Position numbers and translations under genes: made by a program
Shown: piece after piece, positions 1 to 6,473 of the stretch
Layout: each line of letters starts with the position of its first letter
Position numbering within the stretch: the stretch's first letter is position 1
Source: Candidatus Pacearchaeota archaeon
Lineage (GTDB): Archaea; Nanobdellota; Nanobdellia; Pacearchaeales; GW2011-AR1
Length of the DNA: 10,891 nucleotides
NCBI GenBank assembly: GCA_026395775.1
Contig: JAPLYA010000106.1
Span: 1-10,891 of the forward strand
Reading direction: 5' to 3'
Notes under the pieces: model-generated
Databases searched by the model: none
Seen by the model: the letters and a program-made list of their open reading frames with translations, nothing else
What the model was told of the DNA's origin: nothing

Positions 1-357
1 ATTGCTTTGTTAAGGGGGATTGGAATACCTGCAAGATCAAGCGTAGGGTGTGCGATATCCTTAGCTAATTGCCAAGCGCTATCAATATCTGGAACAAAAG
101 AAGGCTTCCCACTTCCAATAAATAAAGTCATAGAAGATAACAGGGTTGTTTTCGGCGGAGGTCCTCATGCATGGGTTGAAGTTTGGTTGCCTGATTACGG
201 GTGGACTATTGTAGAATCTGTTTATGGATTGTTATATCCTACAAGTTGTGTAGCTTACGATCAATATTCAGGCGAAGATTCATTTAATAGTAATATAGAT
301 TCATGTTCAATGTCTGGTTCAATGGGTATGCAATGCCTTTACTGGCAGGGGTATTAA
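1..357 (+). CDS. Transglutaminase-like protein, C-terminal part (5' end outside window)
   Basis: The reading frame is open from base 1, so the gene begins before the window and only the last 118 codons are visible. They match the second half of a transglutaminase-like (papain-fold) domain. 'LLRGIGIPARSSVG' is the helix/strand that follows the catalytic cysteine in this family. 'HAWVEVWLPDYGWTIVE' carries the catalytic histidine (codon at 166-168) and the segment that normally ends in the third catalytic residue. The cysteine itself would lie upstream and cannot be checked. The usual Asp of the third position is Glu here (codon 214-216, 'IVES'), which may weaken or alter catalysis. Cysteines near the end could form disulfides if the protein is exported. 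Family members act as proteases, peptide cross-linkers or non-catalytic folds, so the substrate is unknown. The stop lies 1 nt before the next gene, a secreted surface protein, suggesting one transcript and a cell-envelope role. Confidence 0.8.
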   Translation: MALLRGIGIPARSSVGCAISLANCQALSISGTKEGFPLPINKVIEDNRVVFGGGPHAWVEVWLPDYGWTIVESVYGLLYPTSCVAYDQYSGEDSFNSNIDSCSMSGSMGMQCLYWQGY

Positions 358-358
358 A

Positions 359-940
359 ATGAAAAGCGAAAATTTAAATAGTTCAAAAACTTCAATGTTA
401 AGAGAAAAAATGGGGTCTAAATTAGTTTTGTTGGCTCTTTTAACTTTTGTTTCTATGGCTTTTATGGTAAGCTCTGTTTCTGCAATAGGCTTTTCTCCAA
501 CCTCCCTTATTTTTAATTTATCAATAAATCAACAGGCTTGTGGCATTATTCATTTATCATCAGATTCTCCGATGATTACTGTTTTCGATAATTGGGCAGA
601 GAATAAATCTGTAAATTGGAGTGTCTATAACTTTCAGACTCCTGCAAGTGCTCATAATCTTACGTTGACTTATCCTAAAAATTTAACTTTAGATATGAGG
701 GAAGTAGAGGTATGTTTGAAGGGTTCCACTCCAGGAGAGTATCATGGAGTCATAATCTTCAGACAGGCACAAGAAGGAAACTCTATAATTCAATTAGGCA
801 TATGGCTCAAAGCTATAATAAATGGTGGAATTACTCCCCCAATCACTCCTGAAGATAACAGATGGATTTGGGCGTTATCCATAGTCGGTGTTTTAGTGCT
901 TGTTCTTTTAGCTTTTGTTATTCATAAAATAACCGAATAA
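359..940 (+). CDS. Secreted, C-terminally membrane-anchored surface protein of unknown function
   Basis: I do not recognise the family. The 193-residue product has a charged N-terminus, a hydrophobic stretch (about 21-41) ending in 'VSSVSA', a good signal-peptidase site after residue 42, a β-rich middle, and one hydrophobic helix (about 169-188) followed by 'HKITE'. This is type I topology: outside domain, single anchor, short cytoplasmic tail. Five N-glycosylation sequons lie in the outer domain (N53, N82, N86, N100, N108), and two cysteines (C61, C119) could form a disulfide. A proline-rich linker ('ITPPITPED') joins domain and anchor. M13 or M18 could be the true start, giving a more usual signal peptide; the ATG at 359 is 1 nt after the previous stop and may be translationally coupled. 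Co-transcription with the transglutaminase-like gene suggests a shared envelope function, which is inference. Confidence 0.75.
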   Translation: MKSENLNSSKTSMLREKMGSKLVLLALLTFVSMAFMVSSVSAIGFSPTSLIFNLSINQQACGIIHLSSDSPMITVFDNWAENKSVNWSVYNFQTPASAHNLTLTYPKNLTLDMREVEVCLKGSTPGEYHGVIIFRQAQEGNSIIQLGIWLKAIINGGITPPITPEDNRWIWALSIVGVLVLVLLAFVIHKITE

Positions 941-960
941 CCCCCTTTTTCTTAAAACCA

Positions 961-987
961 TTCTCTGTTAACTTATCGGTTGGTGGC
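961..987 (+). repeat. 27-bp inverted repeat, left copy
   Basis: These 27 bases (beginning TTCTCTGTTAAC, ending GGTTGGTGGC) are the exact reverse complement of 6433-6459. Identity stops at both edges: the neighbouring bases differ on each side. The copy starts 20 bp after the surface-protein stop and ends 11 bp before an in-frame ATG at 999. With the right copy it brackets all the accessory genes of the window. The outward tip is TTCTCTG. I see no clear target-site duplication in the flanks (left ...AAAACCA, right AATATTT...). Confidence 0.9.
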
Positions 988-1041
988 GGGATTTGAAAAT
1001 GAGGAAAATTGAAGAAAAATTCAAAAAACGAAAGGTTTTAA

Positions 1042-1058
1042 AGTATGATAATCATACT
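1042..1058. promoter_or_regulatory. Near-perfect palindrome, possible operator
   Basis: AGTATGATAATCATACT has two 8-bp arms around one central base. It lies 25 nt before the ATG at 1083 and directly follows a TATA-like TTTTAAAG (about 1036-1043). If translation starts at 1083, this would be a dimeric-repressor site overlapping the promoter. If the upstream ATG at 999 is used, it lies inside the coding region instead. Confidence 0.35.
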
Positions 1059-1082
1059 CATAGCAACGAAAACGAGGGTGAA

Positions 1083-1271
1083 ATGGTTTTATTCCCATTT
1101 AAAAGAAAGAAAAATCAGAAACTTGCTTCAATTATCGCTATGATTATTGGAGTTCTATTAATGATTTCCACGCCAATAATAAAACTCGGAATGGGTTTTA
1201 CTATTAGTGGCTTTGTTGTGGGGGGAATTATCACATTATTGGGGTTTGTATATTTCTTAGATATTTTGTAA
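1083..1271 (+). CDS. Small two-helix membrane protein (62 aa from this start)
   Basis: Hypothetical. The product starts with a basic stretch ('FKRKKNQK') followed by two hydrophobic segments, roughly residues 14-30 and 38-60, so it should be a small integral membrane protein with its basic N-terminus in the cytoplasm. The frame is open further upstream: an ATG at 999 (90 aa) and a TTG at 993 (92 aa) are possible starts and would add a charged, Lys/Glu/Asn-rich tail. I prefer 1083 because a TATA-like box and a palindrome lie at 1036-1058 and the extension has no recognisable fold; this choice is uncertain. The stop is 1 nt before the ATG of the next small membrane gene, so the two are probably co-transcribed and may act together. 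It is the first gene inside the left 27-bp repeat. Confidence 0.55.
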   Translation: MVLFPFKRKKNQKLASIIAMIIGVLLMISTPIIKLGMGFTISGFVVGGIITLLGFVYFLDIL

Positions 1272-1272
1272 A

Positions 1273-1524
1273 ATGTTAGACAAAAAGCAGAAACTAAAGA
1301 ACATTAAGGACTTAGAATACAATCATTTACTAAGCAAACAAAATGTAGCCCTCGTTCTTATCGGAACAGCAATAATATCAATAATTCTAATAGACAAATT
1401 ACCCCCAGAGGTAAACTTAACCAAAACAAATTTAATTTTAATCTTATTTTTAGTGGGTATTGGTATTCTTTTGTATTTTAGCAAGAAATTAGAAGATAAA
1501 GCAAAAGAAATTAAGAGGATTTAG
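1273..1524 (+). CDS. Small two-helix membrane protein (83 aa)
   Basis: Hypothetical and not recognised. A Lys-rich N-terminus (residues 1-23) is followed by two hydrophobic segments (about 24-41 and 53-69) and a basic, Lys/Glu-rich tail ('KKLEDKAKEIKRI'). This suggests a helical hairpin with both ends in the cytoplasm. Its ATG follows the stop of the previous small membrane gene by 1 nt. Its last four bases (1521-1524, TTAG) also contain the stop codon of the convergent transposase gene. The end may therefore have been created or altered when the transposase arrived. The pair could be membrane partners of the defence genes downstream, but nothing in the sequence proves it. Confidence 0.55.
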   Translation: MLDKKQKLKNIKDLEYNHLLSKQNVALVLIGTAIISIILIDKLPPEVNLTKTNLILILFLVGIGILLYFSKKLEDKAKEIKRI

Positions 1525-2423
1525 TTTCTATTAGCAATTTGTATCAATTCAAGCCATCTGTTAGGCGTTTCAAACTGCAAAGAAGGTATAGCCAATTCCG
1601 AAGGAGTTTTACCTTTTAGGGCTTCGTGCTTTTTGACAAAATTGTAAAATATTTCTTGTCCTTTCATTAAAGCATAAGCACTTTCAACAGAGCCGTGTAG
1701 CCCTCTAAATCCGTGAGTTCTCTGGCGTATGCTGTTGTGCATTCTCTCAACCCATATGTTAAAGCCCTCGCCTTGACTTGCATTAACAACATTATGATTA
1801 ACTAATCCTTTCTTCAAATTATAATAACCAAAAACTTTCTTAATGCAGTCTGCATAAAGCTGTAAGCCATCTGTTGTGATAACCTTAACTTGTTGTCCTG
1901 ATTTATCTTTGATTTTTGTTAGGACTTTTTTAATATTAATTTTGCTTCTATTTTTAACAAAGGCAGAACTTATCATAAATCTTGTTTTTACATCTATTGA
2001 GTCTATAAACCAATTTTTATCAATTCCTAATTTTCTTTTATGACTTTTTCGCCTGTGATATTCCATTTCGTCAACTTCTATGTAGCTTCCTGTCTGAACT
2101 TTCAAGCTGTCAGTAAAATTAGCTATCTTTAAGCTGTATTTCTTAACCCATTTGTAAATACTTACCCAAGAGCTATTATGAGGATGAAACGCCTTAAAGT
2201 GTTCCTGCACTTCTCTTGTGCTTAATCCTCTGTGAAACAAATCTAAAGCACAGGTTATCTTTTCTGGGCTATTTCTCATCTTAAAAAAGGCGTCATTTAC
2301 AAAGGTTTCAGAGCAGGATTTACACTTATATCTCTGGATTTTGCCTCTATTCTCTGTATTCCTCTTGCCCCACTTAATTACTTCCTTGCTTTTACACTCT
2401 GGGCATATTATTTTATTTGTCAT
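1521..2423 (-). CDS. DDE transposase, IS6/IS240-like with N-terminal zinc ribbon
   Basis: This is an apparently intact 300-residue transposase. The N-terminus has a zinc ribbon (C7-x2-C10 and C34-x2-C37), followed by a helix-turn-helix-like segment (about 52-100, 'LFHRGLSTREVQEHF'). The RNase H-like catalytic core has D118 in 'YIEVDEM', D185 in 'VITTDGLQLY' and E226 in 'NIWVERMHNSIRQRTHGFRG'. The motifs resemble IS6/IS240-type transposases; the D-to-E gap of 40 residues is longer than the ~34 usual for IS6, so a related archaeal group is possible. A palindromic TATA region (2446-2457) is centred about 28 bases before the ATG at 2423, giving a leaderless promoter. I could not find short terminal inverted repeats close to the gene. 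It could be a separate insertion or the mobility gene of the whole block bracketed by the 27-bp repeats. Confidence 0.88.
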   Translation of the reverse strand: MTNKIICPECKSKEVIKWGKRNTENRGKIQRYKCKSCSETFVNDAFFKMRNSPEKITCALDLFHRGLSTREVQEHFKAFHPHNSSWVSIYKWVKKYSLKIANFTDSLKVQTGSYIEVDEMEYHRRKSHKRKLGIDKNWFIDSIDVKTRFMISSAFVKNRSKINIKKVLTKIKDKSGQQVKVITTDGLQLYADCIKKVFGYYNLKKGLVNHNVVNASQGEGFNIWVERMHNSIRQRTHGFRGLHGSVESAYALMKGQEIFYNFVKKHEALKGKTPSELAIPSLQFETPNRWLELIQIANRN

Positions 2424-2445
2424 CTTATTTACCTTATTTAGTATA

Positions 2446-2457
2446 ACTATATATAGT
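2446..2457 (-). promoter_or_regulatory. TATA box of the transposase gene
   Basis: ACTATATATAGT is a 12-bp perfect palindrome whose centre is about 28 bases from the transposase ATG (2423). That spacing suits an archaeal leaderless promoter. Because it is palindromic it could in principle drive transcription both ways. Confidence 0.45.
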
Positions 2458-2494
2458 AATACTACTATATAAATGTATCGTTTGTAAAGTTATC

Positions 2495-2520
2495 ACTATC
2501 AAAGTATTACTTTAGATAGT
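2495..2520. promoter_or_regulatory. Inverted repeat directly upstream of the zinc-ribbon promoter
   Basis: ACTATCAAAGT (2495-2505) and ACTTT-A-GATAGT (2509-2520) form an 11-bp stem with one bulge and a 3-base loop. It ends 5 bp before the TATA box at 2525-2532. The position, where the archaeal BRE would lie, suits an operator or an element end. A short direct repeat GTAAAG lies at 2484-2489 and 2519-2524. Confidence 0.45.
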
Positions 2521-2524
2521 AAAG

Positions 2525-2532
2525 ATTTATAA
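2525..2532 (+). promoter_or_regulatory. TATA box of the 49-aa zinc-ribbon gene
   Basis: TTTATAAA is centred about 26 bases before the ATG at 2554, a textbook archaeal leaderless arrangement. There is no Shine-Dalgarno sequence before the ATG. Confidence 0.6.
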
Positions 2533-2553
2533 AGGCAGAAAACCTATATTTTT

Positions 2554-2703
2554 ATGCCAGAAATAGAAATTTGCGTAAAAGGGTATAAATGTAATAATTG
2601 TGGCAACGAATGGCAACCAAGAAGCCCAAAAGAAAAGCCACTAATCTGCCCTAAATGTAAGTCAGCAAGATGGGATAAAGAGCCGAGAAAGAAAAAGCGT
2701 TAA
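2554..2703 (+). CDS. 49-aa zinc-ribbon protein
   Basis: This short gene encodes a rubredoxin-like zinc ribbon. Its knuckles are C13-x2-C16 ('YKCNNCGNEW') and C32-x2-C35 ('LICPKCKSARWDK'), and it ends in a basic tail ('RKKKR'). Small proteins of this shape ('W.PR...KP..CP.CKS..W') are common in archaea and usually have no assigned function; a nucleic-acid or protein-binding role is plausible. The ATG has an excellent TATA box at 2525-2532 and an inverted repeat just upstream, so expression may be regulated. It converges on the PIN gene, with stops 16 nt apart. It could belong to the insertion element or be a regulator of the defence cassette. Confidence 0.7.
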   Translation: MPEIEICVKGYKCNNCGNEWQPRSPKEKPLICPKCKSARWDKEPRKKKR

Positions 2704-2719
2704 ATTTCTGCATTATCAA

Positions 2720-3451
2720 TTATTTTAACATTTTTTTAAAGTCTTCTAAACTTATTGCTCTACCATTAAGCGAATTTATCTTATTTTTTAATTGATTATC
2801 CTCTGTTACCAAAAGCAAATTATTCTTGATTGCGGTTTCCCCAATTAAAGCGTCTTCTGTATGGTTCAAATTTTCTTTCCTTATTTCATTTAATATCTTT
2901 GCATCTCCTAACCTTGCTTCGCCTAATCTTGACTTATCTAAAATAAATGATTCTGTTGGAATAACAATCGGAGATAATTTAGTTGTAAATAAAAATAATC
3001 TTGCTCTTTTATCTTCATTAGAACATTTGTTTATTTCATCTGTTTGGATATGAGTGATATAAAACTCAAAATCTTCTTTTCTTTTAGAGAGTAAATCAAT
3101 ATTTAAGCTTCCATCAGCAATTAAATCATAAATATTGCTATCAAAAATAACTTTTATCTTATCTTTTTTTTCAACAGCTTTTTCTCCTTCAGTAAAATAA
3201 TCTCTTTTTCCTAAAACTACTTCCATCCCTTTTGGTAAAAGTTCTATACTTGATTCAGAAATCTTAGAATCATTTACAAATAGCCCTAAACGATATTTAA
3301 GATAACCTTTTCCGTCTAAGTATTTTAATAATTCTTTTAATTCACCTCCTTTTAGTTTACATTCTTCTTCAAAAGTAGGAATTTCTATCCTTCCTTTTCC
3401 GTCTAACATACTTAATATTTCTCTGCCATAGATTAATGTTTCCGACTTCAT
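2720..3451 (-). CDS. Winged-helix-like domain fused to PIN nuclease domain
   Basis: The 243-residue product has two parts. Residues 1-85 are a helix-rich region then a β-pair ('YLDGKGYLKYRLGLFVND') that looks like a winged-helix domain. Residues about 99-243 are a PIN domain, the fold of VapC-type toxins and other metal-dependent RNases. The acidic quartet is visible: D104 in 'IFDSNIYDL', E139 in 'TDEI', D200 in 'EDALIGETAI' and D218 in 'VTEDNQL'. It should therefore be an active nuclease, most likely on RNA. Its ATG overlaps the TGA of the upstream restriction-modification gene by 4 nt (ATGA, 3448-3451), so the two are transcribed together and probably translationally coupled. No typical small VapB-like antitoxin gene is adjacent; the winged-helix part or the restriction protein may restrain it (inference). 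Confidence 0.78.
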   Translation of the reverse strand: MKSETLIYGREILSMLDGKGRIEIPTFEEECKLKGGELKELLKYLDGKGYLKYRLGLFVNDSKISESSIELLPKGMEVVLGKRDYFTEGEKAVEKKDKIKVIFDSNIYDLIADGSLNIDLLSKRKEDFEFYITHIQTDEINKCSNEDKRARLFLFTTKLSPIVIPTESFILDKSRLGEARLGDAKILNEIRKENLNHTEDALIGETAIKNNLLLVTEDNQLKNKINSLNGRAISLEDFKKMLK

Positions 3452-6093
3452 TTCAAACTTCTTTCTATAATATCTTTTTCTTTATCTGTTATTTCATATA
3501 ATTTATAAATTTCTTCATTAATATCTTTGTTTAAGATATTTATTTTGTCATTCAAGTCTTTGGTTTCAGATGTAGTCTTATCTCCTAATTTTATTAATTC
3601 TTTGTTATAATTAAGAATTTTATCTACCATTTGTATGACGCCCTGCTGTTGAGATTCAGAGACATTTTTTGTAGGTAATTGTTGTATCTGTGTTCCTCTT
3701 AAATCAAGATATCCCCCACCGATATGGGTTGTGCCAAAATTAACTTTATAATAGAAGTCCATTAGTTTAGAATTTAACAAACCCACTACAAATTTAATAT
3801 TTAGCTTATTCTTTTCATTTGGTATCAAATAATAAATTCTATCCATAATAAAATGGTTGCCCTCATCATATGTCGCCTTTAAACTTAAAACCGTTCTTGG
3901 TATCAATATCTTTTCATTAGACAAAATGTTATTTTGTAGTTCTGAAACTATAAAGAACTTATTAGAAGTCTTGGAATAATAATTGCTGACATCTTTTGAA
4001 AAAATACAATTCAAGGATTGCTTAGATTTTATATCAATTATCTTTATCTTATTCTTTGGAGAACCTCTTTGACATTTGAATATGCTACCAATTTTACTGC
4101 TGTCTTGTTCTATTTTAGCTATTAATTCTTTTTTATTTTCAACATTTTGAAGGAAACGATTATCATTCCCTTTACTAAATTTTGATTGTTTTATTTTTAT
4201 AATGTTATTTTTTGAGTAAATATCATTTACATCTTCTATTTTCTGAAAAACAATGATATTGTTTTCTCTATTAGTATCTAAATTATCTTTTTGTAGAATT
4301 ATGATTACTGGATATGTAGAAGCATCTTTAAAAACTTTCAAATTAGAAACATCAATTAAACATTTTATTTTACAATTTTTGAGTATAAAATCTCTTAATT
4401 TATTTCCATAATCACTCGCTATAAACTTATTAGAGGTTATAAAACCAAGATACCCCTGATTTTTTAAGAGTTTTATTCCGAGTTCAAAGAACAAAACAAA
4501 TATATCATATTGTCCATTTGCACTCAAATATTTATTATTAAAAAAGATTTTATCGCTTTCTGATAATTCGGTATTTCTTATATATGGGGGGTTTCCTATA
4601 ACAACATCAAAACTGCCTTCTTTAAAATCGCCTTCCCATTTGAAAGCATCTTTGGGATATAGCTTTTCATTATCTATTAAGCTGTTCCCGTGCTTGATAT
4701 GTAAATCTACTTCTTCTGGCAGTTTCCTGCCTTTTTCTGAAGCTTTTAGCAGAAGATTTAGCTTTGTTATCTCTACTGCCTTGTTATCCAAGTCCACACC
4801 AAAGATATTCTTCTTTAATATTTCTGTCTTAATTGAATAAGCCCCTTGACTATCTATTTTCTGCTGTTTCATCTCTTCTTTAGAAGATAAATTCTCATAC
4901 AGATAATCAAATGCTTTAATTAAGAAAGAGCCAGAACCACAGGCACAATCTAAAATCTTTATATTTTGTGGCTTTACTTTTTTATTCTTTAGTGCCTCTA
5001 ATAAAGTATTTCTTACTATATAATCCACAATATAAGTAGGAGTATAGTAAATTCCTGACTCCCTTCTGTGTGCCTGTCCGTCTTTAAGTTTAGCTTTTCC
5101 TGACTTTGTTAGTTCTAATATATTGCCTAAATACTGCTCATAGACTTGCCCTAAAACATCTGCGTCAATCCAATCAAAATTATAGATATACTGCTTGTCT
5201 TTAGATTCATAAAGATAACCAACTAATTTCTTTATGATTAATCCATCTATCTTAATAATATCACAATCATTATCAACACCAATAGCAAACAAACCACTAT
5301 TATACATCTGGTTATACTTTCCAAAAATCTCTTTTAATTTAGGATATGCTTTATTGTCTGGAAGATGTTTTACTTCTTCTAAATAAAGATTTTCAGGATT
5401 AATCCCTACATCTTCACATCTTCTTATAAAAATTAATCTGTCTATAATTCTTTGAACAATCTCTTCCTTATCATTAACTTCATATTTTTTAGGATAAGTT
5501 TTTTCTATGTCATCTGCAATAAGTTTTCTTATATGTATTAAGTCTTCAAGAAGTATTTTATCCATAGACATTCTTTTCTTTAATCTGCCTTCGTTTTCAG
5601 CTTCTTTTAAGATAAGATTTTTCTCAAAACTTTCCTTAGACAAAAGCATTAAGTTTTGTAAGTTAGAGATATAATCCTCTGGCTTCTTGAAAACTCTAAA
5701 AATCTGTGTTGTAGCATTTTCCTGCTCTACACAAAAAATCTTTAATTCTTCAAAATTAGTAGAAACGGCAAAGGGAACTCTTTTAGATAGGGCATAAGAG
5801 ATAACTTGCTTGTCTGCTTCTTTTTCTAAAGGTATGCCTACTCTCTTAACTTCTAAGAAAAAAGCAATTCTTCCATCAATTTTAAATGCATAATCAGGAT
5901 AACCTTTTTTGCCTTCTCTACGAGCAGACTCTCTTTTGGTAAAACTTCCTTTTTCCCATCCGAGAAGCTTGAATAATGGCTCAACTAAGTCTGTTTCTGT
6001 GTTTGCTTCTTGTTCATTCTTATATTTTTGAGAGTTCTCTTTAAAGTAAGTGATTAATTCCCGTATCTCTTTTTTAAGCTGTTCAGCTTCCAT
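3448..6093 (-). CDS. Type IIG-like restriction-modification enzyme (nuclease, adenine methyltransferase, specificity domain)
   Basis: This 881-residue protein combines cleavage, methylation and recognition in one chain. Residues 25-125 form an HsdR_N-like PD-(D/E)xK nuclease ('GYPDYAF' with D67, 'FFLEVKR' with E81-x-K83). Residues about 175-345 are the helical linker typical of this family. The N6-adenine methyltransferase follows: 'ESGIYYTP' (345-352), the SAM-binding motif 'LDCACGSGSF' (381-390), 'FGVDLD' (431-436) and the catalytic NPPY (501-504, 'VVIGNPPYIRN'). Residues about 660-810 resemble a TaqI/Eco57I-type target-recognition domain ('LLNSKLMDFYYK', 'GGGYLDLRGTQIQQLP'), and 815-880 is a probable coiled coil. 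All key motifs are intact, so it should be active; the target sequence cannot be read from the protein. A TATA region at 6111-6123 gives a leaderless promoter for the ATG at 6093. The PIN gene follows with a 4-nt overlap. BREX PglX is an alternative relative, but no other BREX genes are visible here. Confidence 0.9.
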   Translation of the reverse strand: MEAEQLKKEIRELITYFKENSQKYKNEQEANTETDLVEPLFKLLGWEKGSFTKRESARREGKKGYPDYAFKIDGRIAFFLEVKRVGIPLEKEADKQVISYALSKRVPFAVSTNFEELKIFCVEQENATTQIFRVFKKPEDYISNLQNLMLLSKESFEKNLILKEAENEGRLKKRMSMDKILLEDLIHIRKLIADDIEKTYPKKYEVNDKEEIVQRIIDRLIFIRRCEDVGINPENLYLEEVKHLPDNKAYPKLKEIFGKYNQMYNSGLFAIGVDNDCDIIKIDGLIIKKLVGYLYESKDKQYIYNFDWIDADVLGQVYEQYLGNILELTKSGKAKLKDGQAHRRESGIYYTPTYIVDYIVRNTLLEALKNKKVKPQNIKILDCACGSGSFLIKAFDYLYENLSSKEEMKQQKIDSQGAYSIKTEILKKNIFGVDLDNKAVEITKLNLLLKASEKGRKLPEEVDLHIKHGNSLIDNEKLYPKDAFKWEGDFKEGSFDVVIGNPPYIRNTELSESDKIFFNNKYLSANGQYDIFVLFFELGIKLLKNQGYLGFITSNKFIASDYGNKLRDFILKNCKIKCLIDVSNLKVFKDASTYPVIIILQKDNLDTNRENNIIVFQKIEDVNDIYSKNNIIKIKQSKFSKGNDNRFLQNVENKKELIAKIEQDSSKIGSIFKCQRGSPKNKIKIIDIKSKQSLNCIFSKDVSNYYSKTSNKFFIVSELQNNILSNEKILIPRTVLSLKATYDEGNHFIMDRIYYLIPNEKNKLNIKFVVGLLNSKLMDFYYKVNFGTTHIGGGYLDLRGTQIQQLPTKNVSESQQQGVIQMVDKILNYNKELIKLGDKTTSETKDLNDKINILNKDINEEIYKLYEITDKEKDIIERSLK

Positions 6094-6110
6094 AGAAAAG
6101 CAAAGAAATA

Positions 6111-6123
6111 CTTATTTTTAAAA
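6111..6123 (-). promoter_or_regulatory. TATA box of the restriction-modification operon
   Basis: On the minus strand TTTTAAAAATAAG is centred about 25 bases before the ATG at 6093. No Shine-Dalgarno sequence lies between, so the operon probably starts with a leaderless message. Confidence 0.5.
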
Positions 6124-6146
6124 CCTACCAAAACTACTTTTATTAA

Positions 6147-6380
6147 TCAAGCATTATCTGGAACAACAGAAAATTTGCTTCTGTCAGTTAGCGAACCAGA
6201 ATTATCACATTTTTTACAACATAGGAGTCTTCCTACATCTTCTACTTTTGTCCCGAATGCTATGTTACTATCATCAATCTTACCCTTTTCATCAGGATAA
6301 AAAACTGCCTCTGCTTCAAACCTTTTAGGAACTAAAACCTCTGTTTCTTCACTTCCACATTTTAGACATTTGTAAGGCAT
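6147..6380 (-). CDS. 77-aa split zinc-ribbon protein
   Basis: Hypothetical protein with C5-x2-C8 ('YKCLKCGS') near the start and C55-x2-C58 ('CCKKCDNSGS') near the end, separated by about 46 residues containing an acidic stretch. The two pairs should bind one zinc ion, making a zinc ribbon with a long insertion. I do not recognise a specific family; a nucleic-acid or protein-binding role is a guess. The ATG at 6380 has a minus-strand TTTAAA (6401-6406) about 24 bases upstream. It lies 53 nt before the restriction-modification gene on the same strand, and that gene has its own TATA box. It is the last gene inside the right 27-bp repeat, and could be a controller of the cassette. Confidence 0.65.
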   Translation of the reverse strand: MPYKCLKCGSEETEVLVPKRFEAEAVFYPDEKGKIDDSNIAFGTKVEDVGRLLCCKKCDNSGSLTDRSKFSVVPDNA

Positions 6381-6432
6381 AAAAACCCATAATTTTGATG
6401 TTTAAATTGTTTTCTATACTCTTTTAGTCATT

Positions 6433-6459
6433 GCCACCAACCGATAAGTTAACAGAGAA
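6433..6459 (-). repeat. 27-bp inverted repeat, right copy
   Basis: This is the exact reverse complement of 961-987 (begins GCCACCAACCG, ends TTAACAGAGAA). It lies between the promoter of the 77-aa zinc-ribbon gene (6401-6406) and the promoter of rubrerythrin (6474-6481). Two parts of it, AACCGATA and AAGTTAACA, also occur separately at 10767-10774 and 10825-10833. Confidence 0.9.
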
Positions 6460-6473
6460 AATATTTAATAAGG

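Larger units (their letters stand above)
1521..2520 (-). mobile_element. Insertion-sequence-like unit (approximate limits)
   Basis: The complete transposase marks a mobile element here. The limits given are only the coding region plus the palindromic, AT-rich region upstream (2446-2520). I compared the sequence around 1480-1530 with the reverse complement of 2424-2560 by eye and saw no convincing terminal inverted repeat or target duplication, so the true ends are undetermined. Confidence 0.4.

Noticed and set aside
2826..3053. Open frame on the plus strand inside the PIN gene
   Set aside because: It lies opposite a clear PIN domain and has no promoter or family match.
4640..4840. Open frame on the plus strand inside the restriction-modification gene
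   Set aside because: It is antisense to the conserved methyltransferase motifs.
3448..6093. BREX system based on PglX similarity
   Set aside because: No other BREX genes (brxL, pglZ, brxC) are in the window, and the N-terminal nuclease domain fits a Type IIG enzyme better.
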